The translations under genes were made by a program, and so were the position numbers. A DNA stretch of 64,000 bases from Hymenobacter pini. GTDB taxonomy: Bacteria; Bacteroidota; Bacteroidia; Cytophagales; Hymenobacteraceae. Every line of letters starts with the position of its first letter. Within the stretch, counting starts at the first letter, position 1. Of the stretch, positions 48,450 to 57,544 are shown piece by piece. Location of the stretch: contig NZ_JAIZZH010000001.1 in the NCBI RefSeq assembly GCF_020421205.1, forward strand, positions 124,001 to 188,000. The letters run 5' to 3'. Below the pieces are notes generated by a model that was not told where the DNA came from, ran no database searches, and saw only the letters and a program-made list of their open reading frames with translations.

Positions 48450-49106
48450 ATGAGTGAGTTTCAAACGTATCAGCGCTTTCCGAACGTAGAAGTTGCGCAG
48501 CCCCTGCTGCAGTTGCTGCGCCAGCATGAAATTCCCTACGATACCAAGCTCGACCAGCCGCGCATCGACCCGTCGTTTGCCTTCAACCCAACCAGCACCT
48601 ACTTTGTGGTGCAGGTGCGGCCGGCCGATTTTGATGCCGTACGGGCCCTGGAGCAAGCGGCCGACGACGAGCTGACCGCCACTGCTCCCGCCGACCACTA
48701 CCTGTTCAGCTTTAGCGAAGCCGAGCTCCTGGACGTGCTGCTGAAAGCCGATGAATGGAGCAGTTTTGACGTGGCGCTGACGCGGCGCATTCTGCACCAA
48801 CGCGGCCAGAGTGTGAGTCCGGCGCTACTGGAGCAGCTGCGGCAGCAACGGTTGCAGGATTTGGCCCAGCCCGAGCCCTCGCAAAAAGCGTGGGTGCTCT
48901 TCGGCTATGCGGTGGCCCTGCTGGGAGGGCTGGTGGCCATCTTTATCGGCTGGCATTTGTACAGTCATACCAAGCAGCTTCCCGATGGCCGCAAAGTGCA
49001 GGCCTTCAGTTCCCGGGACCGGGCGCATGGCCTGCGTATTCTGGTGCTGGGCACGGTGTGCTTTATCGGCTCGGTGGCTTTGAAACTGCTGCTGGACGAA
49101 AAGTAG
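48450..49106 (+). CDS. Membrane protein with DUF2007-like N-terminal domain, unknown
   Basis: A 218-residue protein. The N-terminal 70 residues (FQTYQRFPNVEVAQPLLQLL, YFVVQVRPADFDAVRALEQA) resemble the DUF2007 type of small alpha/beta domain. A middle helical region follows (LLDVLLKADEWSSFDVALTR), and two transmembrane segments occupy the C-terminal 55 residues (VLFGYAVALLGGLVAIFIGW and ILVLGTVCFIGSVALKLLL). The ATG at 48450 is preferred because in-frame codons upstream overlap the inverted repeat. Confidence 0.75.
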   Translation: MSEFQTYQRFPNVEVAQPLLQLLRQHEIPYDTKLDQPRIDPSFAFNPTSTYFVVQVRPADFDAVRALEQAADDELTATAPADHYLFSFSEAELLDVLLKADEWSSFDVALTRRILHQRGQSVSPALLEQLRQQRLQDLAQPEPSQKAWVLFGYAVALLGGLVAIFIGWHLYSHTKQLPDGRKVQAFSSRDRAHGLRILVLGTVCFIGSVALKLLLDEK

Positions 49107-49186
49107 GCGGGCCTCGTTAGGCGGCTTTCGGCGGTTAATCGGCGGGCTACGTAAGCAGGGGCACTACCAAGCCGTAGCTGCCGCTT

Positions 49187-50356
49187 ATGCAAATTCCCGT
49201 TCTTAACCAGGCCCGCGGCACTCGTCTGCACGGCCAAAAGGTGCTGGCCCTGATTCTGGCCGGTGGCGAAGGCTCCCGCATGGGGCCGCTTACCCGGCAC
49301 CGGGCCAAACCGGTGCTGCCCGTAGCAGGCACTTATCGGCTGATTGATTTCGTGCTGTCTAACTGCGTCAACTCGGGGCTGGCCGATGTGTGGGTGTTGG
49401 AATCTTACGAACTGCACACCCTCAATGACCACCTGGGCGGCGGCCGCCCCTGGGACCTGGACCGGACGTACGGTGGCCTGCGGGTGCTGCCCCCGGTAAG
49501 CGGGCCCGAGGGCGGCGGATTTGCCGGCGGCAACGCCGATGCCCTGTACCGGCAGCTGCCACTCATCCGGGAGTTTGCCCCCGATGTATTGCTGGTATTA
49601 TCCGCCGACCACCTGTACACGCTGGACTACGGGCAGGTGCTGGCCGAGCATCTGCGGCGCAAGGCGCACCTCACGATGGTGACCACCACGGTGCCCCCGC
49701 ATGATACCGCCACGCGCTTTGGCAACGTGCAGCTCACGCGGGGCGGCCGGGTGCGGCGCTTCGCCTATAAGCCCAAACGGGCCTTGTCGGATACCGTCAC
49801 TACCGAGGTATTTCTGTACGATATGCCCACGCTCGAACGCACTCTGGAGCAACTGCACGCCCAGCATACCAACCTTAAGGATTATGGCGACTATCTGCTG
49901 CCTGCGCTGGTAAAAGGCGGCCGCGCGTATTGCTTTTCCCTGCAAAGCTACTGGCGTGATGTGGGCGTGCCGGAGGCGTACTGGCGGGCGCACATGGAGC
50001 TGCTGGATGGTAGCGGCATAACCCTGAATCAGCCCGATTGGCCTTTGTACACGTTGCCCGCCCCCCAAGTGCCCACCCGCATCTGCGCCAGTGCTCAGGT
50101 AACGGACAGCCTCATCGGGCCCGGCAGTACCATCCGAGGTACGGTTACCCGCAGTGTGTTAGGCCCCGGCGTGACGGTGGAAGAGGGCGCGACTCTGGAG
50201 GAGTGCGTACTGCTGGGTCACTGCCAAGTGTCCGCTGGGGTGCATCTACGCCGGGTGATAGTAGATACCGGCCACGACCTGCCCCCGAACCTACACTGGC
50301 GCGGCGAGCGGATCAAAATCATGGGTGATACGGGAGAAGAGAATGAGGCCGATTGA
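49187..50356 (+). CDS. glgC: Glucose-1-phosphate adenylyltransferase (ADP-glucose pyrophosphorylase)
   Basis: A 389-residue enzyme. The nucleotide-binding motif GGEGSRMGPLTRHRAKPVLP lies near the N-terminus. The glucose-1-phosphate site is seen as YWRDVGVPEAYWRAHMELL, and a left-handed beta-helix follows (SLIGPGSTIRGTVTRSVLGP). The GTADA loop of most family members reads GGNADALYRQL here. It catalyses ATP + glucose-1-phosphate to ADP-glucose for glycogen synthesis. No other glycogen gene is adjacent. Somewhat shorter than E. coli GlgC (about 430 residues). Confidence 0.9.
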   Translation: MQIPVLNQARGTRLHGQKVLALILAGGEGSRMGPLTRHRAKPVLPVAGTYRLIDFVLSNCVNSGLADVWVLESYELHTLNDHLGGGRPWDLDRTYGGLRVLPPVSGPEGGGFAGGNADALYRQLPLIREFAPDVLLVLSADHLYTLDYGQVLAEHLRRKAHLTMVTTTVPPHDTATRFGNVQLTRGGRVRRFAYKPKRALSDTVTTEVFLYDMPTLERTLEQLHAQHTNLKDYGDYLLPALVKGGRAYCFSLQSYWRDVGVPEAYWRAHMELLDGSGITLNQPDWPLYTLPAPQVPTRICASAQVTDSLIGPGSTIRGTVTRSVLGPGVTVEEGATLEECVLLGHCQVSAGVHLRRVIVDTGHDLPPNLHWRGERIKIMGDTGEENEAD

Positions 50357-50467
50357 TTAGAAACTGAACTTCATGCAGAGCCAGCGGCGAAGTATAAAGG
50401 CTGCCCTTGCACCATCAGTAGGCAAAATACTCTGCCTCAGAATGACTTTATAGTAAGTACACACAAA

Positions 50468-50522
50468 GCGAAGGACCTTGCCGCACCAGAATAAAGTATT
50501 CCAGCGTGGCAAGGTCCTTCGC
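50468..50522. terminator. Inverted repeat between glgC and the M61 peptidase gene
   Basis: Stem GCGAAGGACCTTGCC (50468-50482) pairs with 50508-50522 around a 25-nt loop. It lies between convergent genes; no T-run follows it, so termination is possible but not certain. Confidence 0.6.
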
Positions 50523-50548
50523 GCATCTCAGAATGAAGGCAGAAAGCG

Positions 50549-52387
50549 CTATTTCTTGGCTTTCCCGTTCAGCCAGGCTGCGCGGAATTTCTTCTGGGCG
50601 TTGCTGACGGGGCGCTTGGCTTGTTCGTAGGTCACAACTTCCAGCGTGTTGTCTTCCTGCAGCGTGACGGAAGCCGTGCGCACCAAGCCTCGGGAACGAA
50701 CCTCCACCGGCAGCACGTCGCCGGGCTTGTGGGCGGCCAGTAGCGCCTGCATTTCCTTGGCATTAGTAGGCTTGCGGCCGTCGATTTTCAACACTACATC
50801 TTCCCGGTCGAGGCCAGCCTGGTACAGGGGGCTGCCCAGCAGAGTAGTGCCCAGCATAGCCGTGCTGTCGGGGTTGAACTGCAAGCGGGCACCCAGGGTA
50901 GCCTGGCCAGCACGGGCCGGGCGTACCAGTAGGCCGGCCGGGGCCAGCAGCTCATCGTACTTCCAGGGCTCATGCCCCGTAATGTGCTGGCGGAAAAACT
51001 GCCCGGCAAAGGCCGTGTCCTTGGTTACGGTGCCCAGCACCCGCTGCAGGTCGCGCAGGGTGTAGGGCTTGGTGGGGGCGTAGTTTTGCTGCTGGCCATG
51101 CTCCTGCCACAAAGCCCGCATGTACGTGTCAAGGTCGGTTTTGAAGCGGCCGCGCAGCTCCAGGTCCAAGGCCAGGGCGTTGGCCGCGCCAATGTAGTAG
51201 TAGCTCAGGTAGGTGTTCGAGCGGTTGTTGGGGTCAATGGCGGCGGCGGCATCCACAAAGGGTGCCTGCTGGCTCATGTATACCGGCGAGTACCGTTTTG
51301 GGCCCGGCATCGTCAGCATGGCATCTACCATGCTGCTCAGGGCCTGCTGGCTGAATTGCTCATCGGTTTGCAGGCCGGCCCGGCGCATCAGCAGCATGCC
51401 GTAGTACTGCGTAAAGCCCTCGGCAAACCACAGGTTGCTGCTCATGTTGGCCCGCTGAAAATCAAACGGCTCCAGGTCCTGCGGGCGGATGCGCTCCACG
51501 TTCCAGCTATGGAAAAACTCGTGGGCCACGGTGCCCAGGTTGTCCATGGCACCCTGCCCGCGTAGGGGGCGGCTGCTGGTGAGGCTGGTGGAGTTGCGGT
51601 GCTCCATGCCGTCGCCGCTGGTTTGGGGCAGATAGTTGGCAATGAAGGTATAGCGCCCGAAATCGTATTCCGGCAAGCCCCCGAAAATGGCAGCGGCTTC
51701 CTTCACAATTTTTTGGGTATTGGCCGTGTAGGCATCTAGCTCGGCGGGTGTGCCATCGTGCAGCACCTGCAGCTCAATGGTGCGGCCCTGTTCCTGCCAG
51801 GTGCGCGTCTGCTGCGGCCCTAGGGAAGTGGGCGAGTCCATGAGGTACTGCAGGTTGGGGGCGGTCCACTGGCCGCCGGCTTCGGGCTTCAACTGCGAAG
51901 CCACCGTCCAGCCCTCCGGCAGTTGAAACTGCACCGCCGCGGGCCGCTGCTCCAGGCCCTGGGCATAGGCAAACGTGGCCGGCGCATTCAAATGGGCGTG
52001 GCGACTGTCGATACCCGCGTAGGTGCCATCCGTCCGGTCGCCAAACAGGGTGTAGGTAAATATTACTGTGCCGTCGTGGCCGGCCACCGTCCAGCCGTAG
52101 GGGTCGGACTTGTTTACCGACAGGGCCTGGCCTTTGGAATTGGTTGCCTGCACATCGTATACGTTCTTGGCAAACTCGTGCAGGGCGTAGCGGCCGGGCG
52201 AGGAGCGGGCCATGCGCACCTGCAGCGGCCCGGTCGGCATCTCCTTGAACGTAACTGTTACGCGGGCTTCGTGGTGCACGGCATTCGGAAAGGCCACGGC
52301 ATACTGAACAGGGGCTTGGGCCTGAGCGGGGCGAGCCAGCGCCAGGGGCGCGGCCAGAGAAAGGAGTAAAGCGGCGGTTTTCCGCAT
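50549..52387 (-). CDS. M61-family metallopeptidase (glycyl aminopeptidase-like) with PDZ domain
   Basis: A 612-residue exported peptidase with a signal peptide (about residues 1-23). An N-terminal beta-domain precedes the zinc motif HEFFHSWNVERIRP (His289, Glu290, His293) and the WFAEGFTQYYG block that would supply the third ligand. The C-terminus has a PDZ-like region (SPLYQAGLDREDVVLKIDGR) that may bind substrate tails. M61 enzymes remove N-terminal Gly or Ala residues. Single gene. Confidence 0.93.
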   Translation of the reverse strand: MRKTAALLLSLAAPLALARPAQAQAPVQYAVAFPNAVHHEARVTVTFKEMPTGPLQVRMARSSPGRYALHEFAKNVYDVQATNSKGQALSVNKSDPYGWTVAGHDGTVIFTYTLFGDRTDGTYAGIDSRHAHLNAPATFAYAQGLEQRPAAVQFQLPEGWTVASQLKPEAGGQWTAPNLQYLMDSPTSLGPQQTRTWQEQGRTIELQVLHDGTPAELDAYTANTQKIVKEAAAIFGGLPEYDFGRYTFIANYLPQTSGDGMEHRNSTSLTSSRPLRGQGAMDNLGTVAHEFFHSWNVERIRPQDLEPFDFQRANMSSNLWFAEGFTQYYGMLLMRRAGLQTDEQFSQQALSSMVDAMLTMPGPKRYSPVYMSQQAPFVDAAAAIDPNNRSNTYLSYYYIGAANALALDLELRGRFKTDLDTYMRALWQEHGQQQNYAPTKPYTLRDLQRVLGTVTKDTAFAGQFFRQHITGHEPWKYDELLAPAGLLVRPARAGQATLGARLQFNPDSTAMLGTTLLGSPLYQAGLDREDVVLKIDGRKPTNAKEMQALLAAHKPGDVLPVEVRSRGLVRTASVTLQEDNTLEVVTYEQAKRPVSNAQKKFRAAWLNGKAKK

Positions 52388-52542
52388 CGTAGTCAGGGAA
52401 ACAGGTAGAGGATGGATACAGACGCGAACCTACGGCTTTCCGTTGCTGGTTACTAGCGAGTAGAAGCCGAATATTGCTCAATAAGGTGCCGCTGATTCCG
52501 ATGCTGCCGGAGTGATTGATGGCCTCAAACGCTTCGGCAGCC

Positions 52543-53184
52543 CTACCGCCACACACTCGCCTCTACCATCTGCCCAAAGAACTGCCCCACCAGTTGCTGG
52601 TGCAGGCCCAGCCGCCGCAACTCTGTCTCGATGGGTGGGCGTTGCCGGCCGCTGATGCCGGTGGTAAACCCGAAAAACCAGTACATCATCCGGAGCAGCA
52701 CGCGGTGCCACCAGCGCCGGGGCGAGCCAAAATCGGCCAGAAGCCACACGCCGGCTGGAGCTAGAACCGTGTGTAGTCGCTCCACAATAGCCCGCAGCCG
52801 CTCGGGCGCAAACAGGTCCAGGAAAAAGAACGTGAGAATGGCAGCAAATTGCTCGGATGGCAGCAGCGCCGCTTCCGTGCCTAGGCGGAACTCTACCTGC
52901 GCCATTTGTTGCGGATGGTACTGCTGTAACCAGTGGCGGCTACGGGTCAGCATCTGGGGCGAGGCCTCCAGGTACAGAATGCGGGCGGTGGGGGTGCGCC
53001 GTAGTGTTTCGCCCAGTACCCAGCCCGTGCCGCCCCCAATTACCAGTACTCGGCCTGCACCAACTGGCAAACCCGCCTCCAGCGCCGCCTGTTGGGCTTG
53101 CCGGAGGGACGGGCCGTACACCAGGCGGGCTAGCGCATCATAAAAAGCCGCTACGGCATCAAAACCAGAATCGGGCAGGCGCAT
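52543..53184 (-). CDS. Class I SAM-dependent methyltransferase
   Basis: A 213-residue protein with the SAM-binding motif I RVLVIGGGTGWVLGETL, motif II ILYLEASPQMLTRSR and the QFAAILTFFFLDLF block. A C-terminal helical region follows, with a hydrophobic stretch RVLLRMMYWFFGFTTGISGR. The substrate is unknown. The ATG at 53184 is preferred to one 75 bp upstream because the domain starts soon after it. Confidence 0.88.
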   Translation of the reverse strand: MRLPDSGFDAVAAFYDALARLVYGPSLRQAQQAALEAGLPVGAGRVLVIGGGTGWVLGETLRRTPTARILYLEASPQMLTRSRHWLQQYHPQQMAQVEFRLGTEAALLPSEQFAAILTFFFLDLFAPERLRAIVERLHTVLAPAGVWLLADFGSPRRWWHRVLLRMMYWFFGFTTGISGRQRPPIETELRRLGLHQQLVGQFFGQMVEASVWR

Positions 53185-53280
53185 TATACAGGTATCAAAA
53201 ACACAAAGAACCGTATTGTACGTGGGGAGTGAGCCGGCTGGCGGTGTACCACTGAGCACCTATTACCCGTATTACTGGGC

Positions 53281-53997
53281 ATGACGGGCACACTTCGGCG
53301 GCTGCTGGCCGGTATAACGCTATTTATCACGGAATTTGCCATTGCACTGGCTTTGGGTACCCTTGGGGTGGTGCTGTTCCTTGCCCTGAGCCGGGAGGTG
53401 TTTGATCAAGATGCCGCCACCTTCGACGCCGAGGCCTTTCGGTGGGTGCGCCAGCTGCTGGGGCCCGATCGGCAGCAGTGGGTGGAGGGCGTTACGTTTC
53501 TGGCTTCCCGCAACTTCATCACGGCGGCGGGCTGCCTGCTTATCAACTGGTTTCTACTGTTGCGGCGGCACCGCTGGTATTCATTGCTGGTGCCGGTGGT
53601 GGCGCTGGGTAGTATCACGCTGAACCTGGCATTGAAACAGCTGTACAACCGGCCCCGGCCGCTGCTGCCGCTCACCTCCGCCTCGGGCCTGAGCTTCCCC
53701 AGCGGCCACGCCATGATTTCGGCCTCCTTCTACGGCTTGCTGATCTACCTCGTCTGGACGAACGTGCGCCGCCCAGCCTGGCGCTATGGGCTTACGGCTT
53801 TCCTGGTGCTGCTCATCTTACTTATCGGCCTTACCCGTGTGTACCTGCGGGTGCACTACGCTACCGATGTGCTGGCGGGCTTCACGGCCGGGCTGGGGTG
53901 GCTGGTGGTGGCTATTCCGGTGTTGAAACAGCTGGAAATTCAAGCCAAAAAACGATTCAAAAAACAACTGCAATCAGCTGAAAAACAGCCTGTATAG
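53281..53997 (+). CDS. PAP2 family phosphatase (first paralogue)
   Basis: A 238-residue membrane protein with about six transmembrane helices and the PAP2 motifs: LKQLYNRPRPLLP, FPSGHAMISAS and GLTRVYLRVHYATDVLAGF. All catalytic residues of KxxxxxxRP, PSGH and SRxxxxxHxxxD are recognisable. It ends 135 bp before the tRNA gene; a related PAP2 gene follows the tRNA. The likely activity is dephosphorylation of a lipid phosphate. Confidence 0.92.
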   Translation: MTGTLRRLLAGITLFITEFAIALALGTLGVVLFLALSREVFDQDAATFDAEAFRWVRQLLGPDRQQWVEGVTFLASRNFITAAGCLLINWFLLLRRHRWYSLLVPVVALGSITLNLALKQLYNRPRPLLPLTSASGLSFPSGHAMISASFYGLLIYLVWTNVRRPAWRYGLTAFLVLLILLIGLTRVYLRVHYATDVLAGFTAGLGWLVVAIPVLKQLEIQAKKRFKKQLQSAEKQPV

Positions 53998-54050
53998 CGC
54001 AGAAACGAAATTTTTTGCGAAAAATATTCTTACTTTTTTTGGAGCAAAGC

Positions 54051-54082
54051 TTGACACGCGTCGAAAAACGCCCCTATCTTTG
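54051..54082 (+). promoter_or_regulatory. Strong promoter for tRNA-Leu
   Basis: TTGACA at 54051-54056 and TATCTTTG at 54075-54082 are separated by 18 bp; the -7 box is an exact TAnnTTTG match. The region upstream is AT-rich (54005-54045), which may act as an UP-like element. Confidence 0.75.
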
Positions 54083-54131
54083 CAGCATCAAATGACACTC
54101 ACCCGGAGGTCAGGCGATAAAAATAAGAGCT

Positions 54132-54213
54132 GCGCTTGTGGCGAAATTGGTAGACGCGCTGTCTTCAGGCGGCAGTTCCGAAAGGTGTGAGAGTTCGAGT
54201 CTCTCCGAGCGCA
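54132..54213 (+). tRNA. tRNA-Leu (anticodon CAG)
   Basis: The 82-nt gene folds into the class II tRNA cloverleaf. The acceptor stem is GCGCTTG with CGAGCGC (one G-U pair) and the D-loop region is AAATTGGTAGAC. The anticodon stem CTGTC/GGCAG holds the loop TTCAGGC with anticodon CAG; a variable arm follows, and the T-arm is GAGAG TTCGAGT CTCTC. Discriminator base A follows at 54213. The 3' CCA is not encoded. It reads the CTG leucine codon. Confidence 0.95.
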
Positions 54214-54214
54214 C

Positions 54215-54246
54215 AAAAGCCGATCCAGTAATGGGTCGGCTTTTTT
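54215..54246 (+). terminator. Intrinsic terminator of the tRNA-Leu transcript
   Basis: AAAAGCCGATCC (54215-54226) pairs with the mirror at 54233-54244 with one G-T pair, followed by a T run. Confidence 0.8.
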
Positions 54247-54357
54247 GTTTGTCACGGGCTTGCGTTGGAGCGGCTGGCCAGTAGGGCCGAGGTACGTTCC
54301 TCATCTTGCGGCCAAAAATCTGCGTAACCAGATTTATCAGCTACAATCTGTGCTTCC

Positions 54358-55038
54358 ATGAAGAACCTCGCGGCCCGGCTTGCGGCCCTGTTTAGCCTGC
54401 TCACCCTCGAAGTGCTGGTAGTAGCCGGGGTGTTTGTGGGGGCGGCCCTGCTGTTCTTCTATCTCACGCGGGTAGTATTCGTGGAACACTCCGTGCGGTT
54501 TGATAACTGGGCGTTTGCTGGCATGGACACACTACGCGCCGCATATCCCGGCTTAACCGCACCGGTGCGGGCACTCACGTTTTTTGCCTCATTGCCGTGG
54601 CTGGTGGCGGCGGGCGTGGGTATTCCGGCATTGCTGCGCTGGCGCGGGCATCGTCGCGAGGCGCTGGAGGTACTACTGGCCGTAGCTGGGGCTACGTTGC
54701 TCAACCAGCTACTCAAAACCCACTTCCACCGGCTGCGGCCGTCCTCCGCTCTAATCTTTCAGCCCGGCCTAAGCTTTCCCAGCGGCCACGCCATGATTGG
54801 GCTGGCCCTATACGGCTGCCTGGCTTGGCTGCTGTGGCGGCACGAGCGGCACCCTATCTGGGCAATATTACTCCTGACGTTTGCCGTGTGCATCGGCCTC
54901 ACCCGCGTGTATCTGCACGTGCACTACGTCACCGATGTGCTGGCGGGCTTCGCCGGGGCTCTATTTTGGCTGATTCTGCTCCGCACCGCCCTGCGGTTGT
55001 TTTGGCGGGAGGAGGATCAGCTGAGAGCTAAGAATTAA
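54358..55038 (+). CDS. PAP2 family phosphatase (second paralogue)
   Basis: A 226-residue membrane protein with the PAP2 motifs LKTHFHRLRPSSA, FPSGHAMIGLA and GLTRVYLHVHYVTDVLAGF. It is clearly related to the PAP2 protein encoded before the tRNA gene, with identical FPSGHAMI, GLTRVYL and TDVLAGF blocks. The N-terminus carries a hydrophobic segment (LAALFSLLTLEVLVVAGVFV). Substrate unknown. Confidence 0.92.
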   Translation: MKNLAARLAALFSLLTLEVLVVAGVFVGAALLFFYLTRVVFVEHSVRFDNWAFAGMDTLRAAYPGLTAPVRALTFFASLPWLVAAGVGIPALLRWRGHRREALEVLLAVAGATLLNQLLKTHFHRLRPSSALIFQPGLSFPSGHAMIGLALYGCLAWLLWRHERHPIWAILLLTFAVCIGLTRVYLHVHYVTDVLAGFAGALFWLILLRTALRLFWREEDQLRAKN

Positions 55039-55130
55039 GAAACCAGAACAGAGAAGCACTAATCGGCACTGTTTGAAACAGTCGTCGAACGGTACTCCTG
55101 CGTTCTGGCTTCTCTCTTTGTTTTTAGCTC

Positions 55131-57458
55131 TTAATTCAACTTCACCTTTACCCGCAGGGCCAGCAGGCCTTTCACGCCCTGCAGTTCTTCCAGCTCTAGT
55201 TCCTCAATTTCGCGCTCCAATAAGCCCCGATCCTGCAGGTAGTCAATGTACTCGTAGTACTCATCGGCTTCGCGCTGCTGGCTGTATACCAAGGCAATAC
55301 GGCCGGGCTGGGTAAGCCGCTCACCGGTGCCCTGCACCACGGCCTTATCAATGCGCTTCTTGATGATTTCGTAGCGGATGTTGTAGGCCCCGTCCACGTC
55401 AAACTGCCGCTCATCCTGCCGGAACCGGATGCTCAGGGGTTGGCTGTGGATGAGGATGAGCTGGGTGGTATCCAGTGGCACGGGCAGGGTGGGCTTGAGG
55501 GCGGCGGTGCGGCGGGTGATTTCCACCATTACCAGTAGCTGCCACAGCCGCAGATTTTTCAGGAAAACCAAATCAAATGGCTTGTCCTGTACCAGCGCCG
55601 CGCCCACGTAGATGTTGTGTTCCACGCCATCGGTTTTGAAGCGCTGGAAGTAGTGCGGGAACATCTGCTGGGCCTTGGCGTCCTCCTCATCCAGGTAGCT
55701 ACTCACGGCATCGTTGAGCAGGGTAGTAGTTTCCTCGAAGGCCTTACGGCGCTTGTACAAAATACCCAGCTCGGGGTCGATGTGGGACCAGTATTGCTGA
55801 ATGACCGGCTGCAGCTCGGGTGTGTTCTGGCGCAGGTACTCAAACAGCGGCTCCATCTCCGTACGGATGGATTCGAAGATGCTCACTTCGTCGCCGGTGA
55901 GAATGCCCTGGCGCAGGCGGCGCAGGTTCTTGTTTACGTAGAACTTCAGCTCGTCCAGAATCGGCAGCTGCTGAAACTCGGAAGCTTTTTTCAGCACCTT
56001 GCCGGCTAGGGTGAGGTGCTCAATCAGGTCGCCCTGAATGGCCTCGTTGCGGGCCGTGCTGCTGCCCCGGATATCCGAGGAACCGTGCAGCGGGTACACA
56101 TCATGGAACACGATGTCCTCCATTTCGGCTTGGCGGTTGCCGTCTTCCAGCTTCTGCAGCAGGTTTTGGGCGGCATCCGTAAAGCGCCACTCCATGGTGG
56201 GGTGAATGGCCGTGAACTTCTCCTTGATGATGGCCTGCACCCGGGTCTGAATGTCCTCGGCGTTACGCTTCACAGCCACCGCAAACAGCGGCAGAAACTG
56301 GTTCACGTTTTCGAGGCTAAACTCGTTCAAGTCACCCACGTTGGGAGAGCCTAGCTCCAAGAGGCCTACCGTATCGTCGCCGTAGGGCAGCAGGGCCAGA
56401 ATGGCCGAGCGGATGCCCAGGCTCAGAATTTGCTGGCGCAGGTCTTCGGGCATATCGGCGTTTTCCACGTCCTCCAGTACCAGGGGGCGGCGGTCCTGCC
56501 AGAGCTGGCTGTAAATCTGCCGGAAGCCGGAGCTGGCGTCGGGGTTGTGCAACTGCTTGGTCAGGAAGCTGTGGTTTATTTTGCGGCCGAAGTCCACGAA
56601 GGCTTTTTTCTTCTCATCATAGGCCGCAATGCCCAGTTGCAGAAACGGCTTGCCAAACAGCACCCGTAGCTTCTCCTGAATCTGTTCCAGCCGGTCGGAG
56701 GCCTGCAGCACGTCCCGCTCCAGCAGGTCGTACTTCAGCTCCGAGAGGATTTCCTGCTCGGTTACGTCTACCAGATGCAGAATATTGAAGCCCACCAGCT
56801 CAAACCGCTCGGGCGGTAGCAGTTCCAGCCACAGTTCGGTGCGGTGGGGGTTGCGGCTCAGAAAGTCCAGCTGCTCCGGGGTTAGCTCGGGCTTCTCGCC
56901 GTGCAGCTGTACATCCAGGAAGGTAGAGTTGAACTCCACGCCGTAGTGCCGGTACAGGCCAATGCTGTAGTCGGGCACGGTGAAGATGATGGTGCCCTGC
57001 AACGGCAGCTTCACGCCGTACACCTTCTCCAAAATGAGCTGGTAGGCCATGCGGGTGGTGTACACCTCCAGCTGCCGCATATCAATGTTGAGCGGCTGCT
57101 TGATGGAGTTGCTGGCGTTCAGCAGTACCTCGGCAAAGCGGGGCGTGTGGTAGAAGCTATGGCGCTGAAATGGCGCAATGGCCCCCACGATATCGGTGTT
57201 GAAGGACGCCGGCGGAAACACGGCCAGCATCAGGGTTTCTACCAAGTCACAGTTGCACTCCAGCAACGTCAGGTCGGTAATGGGGCCGCGGGCCCAGTCG
57301 GCGGCGGCCACCTGATGGCCCACCGAGCGGGACAGCAAGGCAATGCCCTGGTTGGCGGAATCTTCGCCGGCCCGCCAGTACGCAATCAGGGGCTCCAGAC
57401 TCAGGGTAGTCCGGAAGGGGAAGGTGGGGGAAACGGCCGGAGTCGGTTCTTTCAGCAT
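55131..57458 (-). CDS. Large GAF-domain protein, unknown function
   Basis: A 775-residue cytoplasmic protein. An N-terminal region of about 230 residues of unknown type precedes a GAF-like domain at about residues 260-405 (PFLQLGIAAYDEKKKAFVDF, LPYGDDTVGLLELGSPNVGD). Long helical regions follow. I recall similar large GAF proteins in Hymenobacter-type genomes, without assigned function. No kinase, cyclase or DNA-binding output domain is visible. It is a possible intracellular sensor. Confidence 0.8.
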   Translation of the reverse strand: MLKEPTPAVSPTFPFRTTLSLEPLIAYWRAGEDSANQGIALLSRSVGHQVAAADWARGPITDLTLLECNCDLVETLMLAVFPPASFNTDIVGAIAPFQRHSFYHTPRFAEVLLNASNSIKQPLNIDMRQLEVYTTRMAYQLILEKVYGVKLPLQGTIIFTVPDYSIGLYRHYGVEFNSTFLDVQLHGEKPELTPEQLDFLSRNPHRTELWLELLPPERFELVGFNILHLVDVTEQEILSELKYDLLERDVLQASDRLEQIQEKLRVLFGKPFLQLGIAAYDEKKKAFVDFGRKINHSFLTKQLHNPDASSGFRQIYSQLWQDRRPLVLEDVENADMPEDLRQQILSLGIRSAILALLPYGDDTVGLLELGSPNVGDLNEFSLENVNQFLPLFAVAVKRNAEDIQTRVQAIIKEKFTAIHPTMEWRFTDAAQNLLQKLEDGNRQAEMEDIVFHDVYPLHGSSDIRGSSTARNEAIQGDLIEHLTLAGKVLKKASEFQQLPILDELKFYVNKNLRRLRQGILTGDEVSIFESIRTEMEPLFEYLRQNTPELQPVIQQYWSHIDPELGILYKRRKAFEETTTLLNDAVSSYLDEEDAKAQQMFPHYFQRFKTDGVEHNIYVGAALVQDKPFDLVFLKNLRLWQLLVMVEITRRTAALKPTLPVPLDTTQLILIHSQPLSIRFRQDERQFDVDGAYNIRYEIIKKRIDKAVVQGTGERLTQPGRIALVYSQQREADEYYEYIDYLQDRGLLEREIEELELEELQGVKGLLALRVKVKLN

Positions 57459-57544
57459 AACAAGGGGAGAAGCCCGCCGCCCACAGGTAGCCGGCTGACG
57501 GACGCTTGAGTATACGAGAAAACCGGCCAGCCGTTGGTGCTACG

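Noticed and set aside
55045..55133. Possible inverted repeat between the second PAP2 gene and the GAF gene
   Set aside because: The arms match only in short blocks (AGAGAAGC, CCAGAAC) and in shuffled order; not a convincing stem.
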